Positions 50,504 to 61,138 of a stretch of 64,000 nt of DNA are shown here, piece by piece. The DNA lies in contig JAALGY010000042.1 of NCBI GenBank assembly GCA_032358165.1, positions 930,001 to 994,000 on the forward strand, given 5' to 3'. Positions within the stretch are counted from its first letter, which is position 1, and every line of letters starts with the position of its first letter. The translations under genes and the position numbers were made by a program. The notes beneath the pieces were generated by a model. The model was not told the origin of the DNA and made no database searches. It was given only the letters and a program-made list of their open reading frames with translations. The stretch comes from Diplosphaera chodatii (taxonomy: Eukaryota; Chlorophyta; Trebouxiophyceae; Prasiolales; Stichococcaceae).

Positions 50504-51626
50504 ATGGCAACTGCGGGCATGGACAGCCGCACAGCCATCCCAGCCTGCAGGCTGACATGCCAGCCATGCTGCCCAGCGGTCCTCCGCACCAGCCGGCAGC
50601 TGAGCCACCGGCAAGCGAGCAGCACTCCCATGCGGCAGCCATTTGTCGTGCGCGCAGAGGCCGAGGCAGCCCCGGCAGCCGACCTGCCACTGGAGCGGAG
50701 CGGAAACAGCTTCGCAGCCCTGAAGGACATCGAGGCCATTAAGAAGGTCCTGCCACACAGGTGTGAGGGGTTGATCGTTTGCATAGAGCCGCTTGCATGC
50801 AAGATGATGCTGCAGATCACTGCCAGATCACAGTGCTGACAGCAACTTATATGGGCAGATCTATCGTATGTCAGGTGTCAGTTCGCACAACGGACCGTAA
50901 GACCATGGTTTCCCCTTGGCATGCAGGTTTCCCTTCCTCCTGGTGGACCGCGTGGTTGAGTGCGAGTTCCAGAAGTACGCCGTCGGCTACAAAAACATCA
51001 CCATGAACGACAACTTCTTCACTGGCCACTTTCCGGAGCGTGCCATTATGCCAGGTGCTGAGCAAGGGCATGCGGGCGACGTGCCACGCAACGCTTGACG
51101 GCGCTGTGGGCGGCCGTCAAACAGGCGGGTGCTGTGCTAGCCATATTCATATGGGATCACCGCAATGCAGGCGTGTTGCAAGTGGAGGCCATGGCGCAGC
51201 TGGGCGGCATCGTGATGCTGGATCCGGAGGGCCCGTCGAAGGACCAGTTCTTCTTCGGCGGCATCGAGAAGTGCCGCTTCAAGAAGCCCGTGGTGCCAGG
51301 CGACACACTCGTAAGCGCCCTGCCAGTCGTAAATGCGAATTCAAATGTGCAAACTGCAGTTCCGACCAATCAACGATTGAAGAGATGACTAGCTGGGTCA
51401 AAAGCAGGCTGACTTGCTGCATGAATATGGTTTGGTGTCTGGCGCTCCAGTGCTGTGTCAATGGAGCGTAATGCCAAATGATATTGATTGCACTCGCATG
51501 CAGATGATGCGCGTGGACGTCACCAAGTACAACAAGCGCTTCGGCATCGTCAAGCTGAGCGCGAAGGCGTACGTTGGCCCGGATGTCGTCTGCGAGGCCG
51601 AGCTCACGCTGGCGATGGGATCATGA
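50504..51626 (+). CDS. FABZ: 3-hydroxyacyl-[acyl-carrier-protein] dehydratase FabZ, chloroplastic
   Basis: Hot-dog-fold dehydratase of plastid type II fatty-acid synthesis; it turns 3-hydroxyacyl-ACP into trans-2-enoyl-ACP. Four exons splice exactly in frame: 50504-50760, 50927-51054, 51171-51310 and 51504-51626, giving 215 residues. The first 65 or so residues are Ala/Ser/Arg-rich with few acidic residues and suit a chloroplast transit peptide ([12 protein letters not shown] near the likely cut). The mature part begins with [20 protein letters not shown]. The catalytic His lies in [15 protein letters not shown] and the catalytic Glu in [12 protein letters not shown]; both junctions are rebuilt by splicing. 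Further conserved blocks are [17 protein letters not shown] and [13 protein letters not shown]. The C-terminus, [10 protein letters not shown], is the family's usual end. Mature length is close to plant FabZ, about 150 residues. Confidence 0.96.
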
Positions 51627-53007
51627 GGTCATTGTGTGTTGAACAGCACGCTGGGGGAAATGCTGCAAATGCAGAAGCAGGAATCTGTGAGCAGAGCGAG
51701 CCATGCTTTGAGGCAAGGGTGCTAGATGCAGAAGCAGCCTGCAGGAGGACAATCTTTCGATTTTGTGCAGCAACTGAGGTGGTTTGTGAGGAGTGGAAGC
51801 GATGGGTGCGGACTTCAATTTACCGATGCATGGCACAGACATCAGAGGGTGGGGACCAGTCCGATATATCCCACCTGCCATTGCGGGACCTCATCATGAT
51901 GGTCGTGCATTTAGATGTAGATATTCCGAAGCACTGCAAAACAAATGTGGTATCTGACCGTCTCCTGGATCGTTTGGCATGCCTGCCTGGTGCTGGCAGG
52001 CCTGGTGCAACTGCACTCATATGTCCGTTGCAAGCCGCAGATCAGGTTTCTCAAATACACCGAGTGTGCCGTGCTATGCACTGAAACATGTGCCACGAGC
52101 CTTGCATGCAACGGAATGAGGTGCTGCTGTGGGCTAGGTCGTCTTACACTTCGGGCCAGGCTGCTGCGACAGGCTGAGCATTGACAATGGCCACACGCGC
52201 CATCAGACCAAGCCGCCCAAGCCGACGATGCTTGCTGCAAAACTCACACTATGACCAAATGTGGGACCCAGTCGCCAGCCGTTGAAGCATGGCTGCCGGC
52301 CCTGATGCTATGGCAGCATCTTGAGAGCATGGGGCACCAATGCAGGCCCCGTGCAGATCCGAAAAATTGGAGGCGTCCAAAACCCACCCTGACCCACACG
52401 CTGCTGAATGCACCAAACCTACAAACGCTGCAAAAAGGTGACGCTCTGTTGCTCTCGCGTATTACGCAATGCGCGCATATCTCCAGAAACACGCAGCCTC
52501 CATGCGTCGTCCATGCCCATATGGCACAGCTCTCAACGCTGCCGCTGCGAATTGTGCAAGTCGTGCGCAGGCCAGCCCTGCCTACACAGGGTGCGGCCGC
52601 GCCGCAGCACACTGCTGCTGCTATATGTGTGACTGCCGGGCTGCCTGCTGGGTTGCAGCATGCATGCTGCCGCCTGGTGTGGCAGCCCCTCACAGCCTTA
52701 TGACACTTGCTGCAAGCAGCTGAGTGACAGGGCCGGCCGATACCTCACCTAGCCTCAGTAACCGCCCAGGCGCTGCGTGAGGCTGGCAAGGCTGCCGGCA
52801 ACTGCCGCTGGTAGCGACGTCGCAGTAGACTGCGGCGGCCTGTCGCCTCCTGCTGGTAGACACACCTTGCGGGTCGGTCAGCTGTCATAGCCACGCTTGC
52901 AAAGCCTGCCACAAGCGATGCAAGAAAGACAGAGCCGTCATTCGACACTGCAGGTTGTCTGCTGACGTGATGCAGCTCGGCAGCTGCCATTGTACATGTG
53001 GGAGCAT
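51627..53007. other. Gene-free convergent gap (FabZ / WNK)
   Basis: About 1.4 kb, the longest stretch without a supported gene. It holds the FabZ and WNK 3' UTRs. A 150-codon open frame at 52251-52703 has no recognisable motif and is probably chance. Base composition is more even than in the exons. No RNA gene recognised. Confidence 0.5.
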
Positions 53008-56000
53008 TCACACTGGCGCACCACTGACGCTGCCGCGCGCGGCATGTGGACCGCTGCTGTGCTGGGTCTGGGTGGAGGCCGCGGCAGCGCTGGGGGCATG
53101 GCCGTGGCCGAGGGGCGGGCGGCCGAGGACTTGCTGCTTCCCGCTGCCGCTGCCGCTCTCGCTGGGGCGCGCGGAGGAGCGCATCAGGCTGGAGTCGAAG
53201 CTGTTGCCCGCGCTGCGCTGCGGGGAGGAGCCCGCCACCACGCCCTCCCCAGCAAAGCCCGTCACGGGGAGCGAGGCGGTGTGGTGCAGGCCGTTGCGGC
53301 GTTGAGGGACAGCCGTGATGTGGCCCGCATCCTCGAACAGCTTCCCCAGGGGCACCTTGCGCTCGGGGGGCCGGGGCTGCGGGGACAGCACGCCGCTGGG
53401 GGCGCGCTTGACGCCGATGAGGCCCAGCTGCGTGCTGAGCTGCTCGGAGTCCAGGCCCCGCAGCGTCTTGGCGCTGCCGGAGTGGGCGAGGCCGGGCTGC
53501 GCCAGGTGGTGCTGCTGCTCCGCGCCGTCCGCGATCTCCACGGTAAGGGTGGGGTGGCCCTGCTCCAGGGTGGAGGCCGCCCCGCCGTCCGGCGCGTGGC
53601 TGTCCAGGGCGTCTAGGCTCATGGCGCTGCCGCCGTCGCTGCCGGGGGCGGCGCCGCCGGCCGGCCTGCCGCCGCCGGCGGCGCTGACGCCCATGGTCTC
53701 GTCCACCGAATGCGCCGGGCTGGAAATCGGGGTTTGCATGTGCTGCGGGGCCGCCCCGCGGGGGCTGCTGCCCGGCAGCGGGGAGGACAGGAGCGTCAGC
53801 GTGGACTCGCCCCGCAGGTCGCCAGAGGCTGCCGCCACGGCAGCGGCGGCGTCGGCGGACAGGGCGGTGGCCCCGCTGGGCCCCCGCAGCGCGGGCACGC
53901 TGCCCAGCGACTGCCCGTGGTGCTGCTGCAGCGGGGACACCGGCGACGAGCCGCCCGCCGCCGCCCGCCGGTCCCCGGCCCCCGGCTGGCTGCAGCTCTC
54001 GTCGAAGGACACCCGGCCCTGGTTGCCGCTGGCGCCGCTGAGGCTGCTGCGGACGCCGGCGGCAGCAGCAAAGCCTGACTGTCCCCCCGGCTCGAAGGGG
54101 TGCTCTGATGACTGTATCCTGTTGCCGGCGGGGGGCGGCTGTTCCGCCTGCGCCCCTGAGGGCGTCAGGTCCGCGTCGTCGGCGTCAAACGGGTGCTGCA
54201 GCTCGTCTGCATGCTCGCCACCCGGCTGGCGCTCCTTCTCTGCTGAGCCGGTGGAGTCCTCCTGCACATCTTACCAACAAGTGTTGCTGCTACTCTCAGA
54301 TGCTGCTCGCTACTCTCAGAGACATGCGCCAGCTGAAGACGCACAGGCTGAAGTGACATTAACAACTGCCTATATAGTCGCTACCAATGCTGCCCAGTTG
54401 GGGCGACACAGCAATCAACTCTGCACAAACAATCTGATTTTGGCCAGTGGTGCAGGGCGCACCCCGTTCGAGCTGGAGGCGAGGCTGTCGTTGCCGTGCC
54501 GGTGCAGCAGCCCCGTCAGCAGCTTGATCTCGTCCCGGATGGCGGCCGCGACCGCGCGTGCGTCCTCCGCCGACAGCGACAGGTCCTCCACCATCTCCGA
54601 CGCCACCGACATCGCCGTGTCGGCGCCCAGGTCGAAGTCGAAGTCCACCGTCTTGGCCGGAGCTGCGAGGAGATGCAAAGCTGGTCAGCGACGTCTGCGT
54701 CGGGCCCACAGTACCATTGGCAAACCCGTCCTGTCTCAGGTTCAAGCTTTCCAGCTTGCAACTGGACACATCATTGATGCTGAGGGAGCATGTCGCAGGT
54801 GCATGTACAAAACACTCTGCCGCAGGACGCAGGAAGCAGACCGCACCCTCGGGCTCAAGGATGCGCAGGCGCAGGTTGAGCTTCTCCATGTCCGGCTGCA
54901 GCTTGCCGCGCACGCGGAACTTGCGGTCCGGGTGCGCCTGAGCAGTTTCAACTCGAGTGCTTACACGTGAAATTGGTGATGCCCCATGCAGATACAACTC
55001 GCACTCGCAGCAGGCTGTCCAACACCACAGGGGTGCAATCGTCGGTGGCATTACGGCGTACAGCAGGGTGCCATCTCCAGCACGCAGCAGGAGCACGGGG
55101 CCAACATGACTCACGTGGCTTCCGTCCTCGTGCTGTGATGATGCAGCCATCAGGGCCGCGCGGGCGGCGCTGGGGCTGCCCTCCGCCAGCAGCCCCGGCA
55201 GCGACTCTGCGATGGTGTGCAGGCTCTCCACAGCACTGCAGCCAGAGCAAGTTGCCTCAGTGCCAGCCCAGCCATATGTTGTCGTTCATTCTCACAAAGC
55301 TGCAGGAGTATCAAACAAGGACGGCCTCAAGTTGCACGAGGGTGGAAGTGTTGACAGCACTGACCTCTGCAGGCTGCCGGTGAGCTCCCGGTCGCCGAGG
55401 TGGCTGCGCCCCGAGGCGATGGGCGCAGCCGGGCTGCGCGCAATCTCTGTCGCCGGCGTGCCTGCATTTGCGGGCTCCGGCAGCGGCGCCAGGCTGTCGT
55501 CCGACTCGCCGCCCGGGGGCGACCCCGCGCCGTCTGCAAGACCGGGTTCCGCCCCGCCAGCCACAGAGGATGAGCGCGACACGTCGGAGCCGTGGCCCGA
55601 GGAGGACGACACGCTCGCATAGTCCGAGAACATGTCCACCTGCAGATGTGAGAACGCGGCGTCTGTGATAAGCATGCAACCCAGAGCACCCTTGCTTGCA
55701 AGGAAAGTGTTGTCGTGTGCAACAGTGAGTGGTGATAGCGCCAAGACCTTGAGTCATTACACAGCGAGGAAGCTGATTGCAACGCCAAAGTGCTCAAAGC
55801 GCAGCCGCAGAACATGTTGTTTAGTCACCTGGCTGGCGGTGGCGGACAGCGCCTCGGCGCGCGCGGCGGCCCGCTCCCGGATGCTGTCGAAGTAGGGGTG
55901 CTTCAGCAGCTGGCGCGAGCGCGGGCGCTCGTCCTTGGTGCGGATGCACACCGCGATGAACTCCGCCAGCTCGCGGCTCGGCACCCTGCCCAGCCCCGCC

Positions 56001-58298
56001 GGCCGCACCCCCTGCAGCATGGGACAGCCAGCTGACGCTCGGTCCAGGGCCACGAACCCAGCCCTAATATCATCGGACATCAGCCAGTAAGGATTTGTGG
56101 TGTTCATGTTTGTTTCTCACTCACCAGGGTGACCTTGCGGTAGATCTGCGCGGCGTTGCGGCACTCGGCATACGGGTACTCCATGGTGGCCAGCTCCAGC
56201 AGACACATGCCGTACGAGTACACGTCCACGCGGTCGTCGTACTCCTCCTCGTACAGCTCCGGCGCCATGAACTCTGGGGTGCCTGCAATTTGACCACACG
56301 CATCAAGGTTGGCGTCGCTGCTCTGCCATCACATGGGCGCTGCTGCATCCACATGGCCGGGGTGCAATGCCGGCCGCAGGACAACAGGTCAGCAGCCCCC
56401 TTGACGCACATCAGCTGCTGGCATCCTGCAAGCTCAGGGGACACGACTGCATAGCCCGGTGCCCCAGAGCTTGCATTGTGCCCTGAGACAGAAGTGCGAA
56501 CAGGCTCGTGTTGGCAGACAGGAGCATATGCGCTCAGACTTGCATAAGCTATTTGTTTCATTTGCTAAACTCAAATGAGTTTTCTTAGTTTGTTTGTCAA
56601 GAAAGTGTACCTAGCACGGACTGCGGGGCGGTGCGGGCGCGCAGGAGCGTCGCCAGACCCAGGTCCCCGATCTTCACGATGCCTTGCGAGCCGTTGATGA
56701 AGATGTTGTCGCACCTGCGCCAGCAATTTGCATAACATCAAGAGAGGGCAGCACAAACTACGCCTAGGTTGGCTGCTGGTGGTCAAGCCCTCTTAGTGGC
56801 AGAGGGATGCAGGACGGCTGGGGAAGCTGTAGGAATGTGAGCTGCGCGCACTTCAGGTCACGGTGGATGATGGGGGGCGTGTGGCCGTGCAGGTACACCA
56901 GGCCGCACAGGATCTGCCACGCCCACCGCTTCAGCACCTCCTCATCGATCTGCCGGTGCCGCTTGCGGTACCTGCACATCGGCACATACAACACAGGTTG
57001 AGACTGGGAACGCCCCTGCACGCTTGCAGACCAAGCTTCACATGACTGGTCGAGTAGGGACGGATAGAGAAGCCAGGCACGGCAAACACAATACTATGCT
57101 GGGGATGTTAAGTTTTAGGGTTTCGAGAGGGCTCACTGGCGCAGGGTGCCGGAGGTGAACAGCTCGGTGATGAAGTTTACGCACATCGTCTTCTGGTCCA
57201 GCCACGAGTCGTGGAAGCTCATGATGTTCTTGTGCTTCAGCTGCTTCAGCACGCGGATCTCGGCAAACAGCCGGTCGCGCTCCTCCTTGCTGTTGACCAG
57301 CTCCACCACACGCACCTGTTGACAACCCAAAACAGCAAAAGTAACTTTAGATTAGCCGGCGGCTCTCCACACAGCGAGCTTCATGCACACCCTCAACGGC
57401 ACACAGCCACTGGGCAGCCACAGGTTTTGCCGCTGCTGCAACGAGTCAGGCGGCTCTACATGTCCGCAGCATAGCCGGAACAGTGCACTGAGATGGTTGT
57501 ATTGAACTGATGTGCTGCCATCCACATGCAGCTGTGGACGATATGTGCACCTGGTTCCACGCCACCTCAGTGCCCTCCTCCTCGTCAAACGCCTTGTACA
57601 CCTGCGGCCAGGTGGGCAGTGGCTCAACATCAGGGTTGCCAGACGTGGTACAAGCAGATCACGAGCGCTGCGGTAGAGCACGAGGTGCTGCGTGCTGTCT
57701 CTGGCCAGCCTGGCACAGAGCAAGACCAGCACAGACCACCAAGCCTGCATCTTTCACGGCCTGGGGTTCTACTGCCGCCTGTTGTGTTGATGCAGCATGC
57801 GGTCACCGCATATCTTTCATACATGCCGGTCAGGTCAAAGCAACGAGTTGTCACTCGCTCAGCGGCGACAGGGAGCAGCCCTGAAAGCGCCAATCCTGCT
57901 GCTGCGCAAGCACAGCTGCCAGAGGGCAGCGCCATCCCTGGCCGCAGCCTCAGGCGGCGGAGGCATCAATGGCAGGCCAGCAGGTTGTGCCAAGTCGCTG
58001 CATTGATCGCTTCCCCCCAGGCGTATGAGCTTGCTGCGCCGACTGGTATGCGCAGCAAGGCCCGATATCAAGAGACACTGGTGGCTGACCGCACCGTCTT
58101 GAAGGCGCCGCGGCCAAGCACTAGGTCCATGCGGCCGTAGCGGCCGCCCGGGCTGTACTCCACGGGCTCTGGGCCATCCTTCTCATCGTCCGACTCTGCC
58201 GACTGGGCGCTGGGTCCCGGCGACGACCGCCCTGGGGCCGCCTGCGCCTGCCAGGACGGAGGGGCCTGCTGTGCTCCGGAGCTGCCTACGTCTGCCAT
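53008..58298 (-). CDS. WNK: WNK (with-no-lysine) serine/threonine protein kinase
   Basis: Plant-type WNK kinase, a regulator of ion balance and stress or clock signalling. Exon 1 from the ATG at 58298 ends [11 protein letters not shown]. It joins [16 protein letters not shown] (about 57.6-57.55 kb), which lacks the usual subdomain II Lys; the Lys in the Gly-rich loop (AFKTVY) takes its place. Kinase motifs follow: [75 protein letters not shown] and [20 protein letters not shown], then [16 protein letters not shown]. After a Ser-rich linker comes an OSR1/PF-type block, [21 protein letters not shown] second one, [20 protein letters not shown], is split by introns. A single large last exon (53008-54267) encodes about 419 Ser/Pro/Gly-rich, probably disordered residues with no domain. 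Minor exon borders between 54.4 and 55.4 kb are approximate. Confidence 0.93.
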
Positions 58299-58792
58299 GC
58301 TGCCAGGGGGTGCAGCCGCTGCGGCTGAGGCTGTACTGCGGTTGTTATTGGTGCCGTCTGCCCGCTGCTGTGCAAGCGCTCGGCGCCGCAGCACGCCAAC
58401 GCAGCCGGCCCGCACCCATAATCCTCCTACTGGACCCTGCGCTGCCCCAGAGCCTGGACAACTGGCCCGGCCACAGTGCCGCCGATGCGATGGCCTGACT
58501 GCCAATGGCCTGCGAGGCGCTGCCGCGCGGCGGGCCGCACTCCGGCACTTGCATCAGCCCTCCTTTGGTGCTGTAATTTCTCTGGTGCAACCCCGGGGGA
58601 TGATACGGACGCTCTTCTGCCCCACGCGAGGTCTTCACGTGACTACTCCAAATCTCCAATCGAGCACGCTCAGCCGACGGCATGAACAGCGTTGCAAGCG
58701 CCAAGTGCGCTGGTGTATGACAGTTGTAGTTCGTCCTGGACTTGGTGCTGCGACAGCGGGGGCCGTTGTACCTGAGCCTTGACGCATGCTGA
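58299..58792. promoter_or_regulatory. Divergent promoter region (WNK / FRA10AC1)
   Basis: 494 bases between divergent start codons. An open minus frame runs upstream of the WNK ATG, so a longer WNK N-terminus cannot be excluded. No named element seen. Confidence 0.4.
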
Positions 58793-60677
58793 ATGCCGCG
58801 CCCCCAGAACACCCTGACAGCGCCAGACGCTGAGGCAGCCGTGAAGAAGCGTTATACGTCCCTCTATGCGCAGCTGTGCATGCAGGCACAGCACAAGTAC
58901 TTCAGCGGCAAGACGGTCAGCGGCAGAGGTACGGCACAGGAGGCCTATCTCCAGGGCAGCTGCGCATGTTGTTGAGATGCGGATTGCATGCATGCACCCC
59001 ATGCGAAAAATCATCAATGGTGTGTAATTTGCTGCAGAAACGCTATATGGGGAAGTCGTGCGTTCGGATGGCGTGAGTATACCTGCAACAGCAGAAAACC
59101 CCTTCCTACGCTTTGTTAAGACGCAGCGACTGCCGGAGAGCCTTGCACCGTGAGCCTTGCACAACTGATGTCTGACCATTGTCAATTGCTAGTAGCTCTG
59201 CTATCATGTGTGGACATCTGCGATCAGATGAGCAGAAGCCGTCATCTGCACGTAGGTATCTGGATGTTGATGCCTGATACCGGCTGCTGGCGGCATGGCC
59301 AACTTCAACGCCATACGAGTGGTGTGTGCGCTCAATCTGCATGCCTGAATGGCACCCTGTATAGCTGGCTTCATGCCAGGCTACGTTGCCCATCAGCAGT
59401 GTTTGTAGCTGGGGTGCCTGGGTGTGCGCAGGCTGCAGAGGACCGCCAGCACCGCAGCAGGCTGATGGGGATGACGGCATGGCAGCGCCACGTGCACTTC
59501 ATCCAGACCAGCCAGCAGTTCTACGGTGGTGGCGGTCTTGAGGGAGAAACGCCCAACCCCACAACGAAAACCGACCAGGATGTCCTCCGGGAGAACTACA
59601 GGTATACGGTGCTCTGACGGAGTTCCCTCTGCCAGGTGCTTCCACATGCGCCCTGTGTAGTCGAGGGCCTGGTCGGTGACTTGAGACATTGATATGCTGT
59701 GTACGTGTGGTGCAGGTTCATTCGCGAGGACGCGGACAATGCGCCGGGCGGCTGGGAGGTGGACGTGGCTCGTAAATACTATGCCAAGCTGTTTAGGGAG
59801 TACTGCATCGCCGACCTCAGCCGCTACAAGGTGCAATGTTGATGCGATGCACGTGGCAGCCCCCTGCAGTCTCCTTCAGTCTGCTGCCTTCTCGTCCATG
59901 ACGCACCGCACACTCTCGCAATACTTGTCTGACGTCAGACACCTCACCGCAGGACGGAAAGGTCGGGCTGCGGTGGCGCACGGAGAAGGAGGTGGTCGCA
60001 GGCAAGGGGCAGTTCGTGTGCGGCGCGCGGAACTGCGACGTGCGCCAAGGCCTCGCATCCTTCGAGGTGCACTGCTCGATCTCGAAGGCAACTTGCTGAC
60101 CACGTTTGCTTTCTGGATCCGTGTCACCTGTTCCAGCCAGCTGCGTGAGCTGGGTAGTCCGGAGGTGGCACATCTTACATCAGCCCTTTCACATGCAGGT
60201 GCACTTTGCGTATACGGAGACGGGTGTGCAGAAGGCAACGCTGGTGAAACTGCGTGTCTGCCCCAAGCACGCGCTGCAGCTCAACTACCAGAAGAACCAG
60301 GAAGCCCTCAAGGTGCGGCGTCCGCTCCGCCACAGCCACTGCTGGCTGTGAGCGGACTGCTGCACCTGTTTGTTGTCAAGTGACGTACATGGGTGGCTCA
60401 CGATACAAACACGACTGAAACCTTGCAGGCACAGGAGAAGCGGCGGCAGAAGGAGGAGCGGCGTGCGGCAAAGAAGCGGCAATCTGAAGGAGGTAGCAGC
60501 AAGAAGCGGAAGCGCCACAGGAGTGGATCGCCGCCGCAGCCTGGCAGCTCCAGCCCGGAGGCAGCACCTGAGAACCCAGAGACTGAACGGCAGGGTGCTG
60601 CAGCGGATGCGACACAGCCATCAAAGGGCGGCGCTGACGCCGACGCTGATGCAGTGTTTGCGGGCCTATTTGACTAG
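58793..60677 (+). CDS. FRA10AC1-like nuclear protein
   Basis: Homologue of human FRA10AC1, a conserved nuclear protein linked to the spliceosome. Six exons splice exactly in frame into 296 residues: 58793-58928, 59439-59601, 59716-59830, 59953-60066, 60199-60312 and 60429-60677. Conserved blocks are MGMTAWQRHVHFIQTSQQFY, KTDQDVLRENYRFI, RKYYAKLFREYCIADLSRYK and KVGLRWRTEKEVVAGKGQF. Then come the putative zinc pair CGARNCDVRQGLASFEVHFAY and LVKLRVCPKHALQLNY. The Cys spacing (C-x4-C before the turn, C-x2-H after) differs a little from the usual second CxxC. A highly basic tail (EKRRQKEERRAAKKRQ, SKKRKRHRSGSPP) is a nuclear signal, and the protein ends VFAGLFD. The first 45 residues, in exon 1, are not conserved. 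No regulatory clue seen. Confidence 0.93.
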
Positions 60678-61138
60678 GACCTCCACTGAATCATGTACAG
60701 TATCAGACATGATCATAGATTATCAGCTCAATGGGAACCAGGAGCCCATCAGCGAATCTTCGCCGCACCAAGCCGTGCCCAGGAACACCTCTCACTGTCA
60801 GCTTGCACCGGGCTGGATCAAAGCAATCCGAAGGCCTGGAGAGCAGCTCAGGGTTTAGTGCTGACGCAAATCCACGACAGCGACAGCTCAGCTGTCGGAA
60901 AGTCCGGCCTTCCGGCGTAGACTGCCAGACGCTATATGGCAACACAGTAGCTAACAAGCTCAGCAGCTGCAGGGAAACGTCCAGTGAAGAGTGTCTGACC
61001 CTGGACATGTTTTGCCGCTGGTTGCGATCAAAGGTCTTCCGGATGGCTTGGTTGCCGGTAGCCTGACGCCCGCTTGAGGCTCGTGCTGCCCTGGAGAATT
61101 CCTGGAGAAGTGGATGCGCTTGAGTCAGCTAACACACT
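60678..61138. other. Intergenic gap, FRA10AC1 3' side and kinesin promoter
   Basis: 461 bases without a supported exon between tandem genes; 3' UTR of FRA10AC1 and promoter/5' UTR of the kinesin. Confidence 0.5.

Noticed and set aside
52251..52703. 150-codon open frame in the FabZ/WNK gap
   Set aside because: Composition is random-like (Cys, His, Gln-rich), with no motif, transit peptide or exon neighbours.
53315..54970. 551-codon plus-strand open frame
   Set aside because: Antisense to the Ser/Pro/Gly-rich WNK exon; a GC-rich, stop-poor shadow with no motif.
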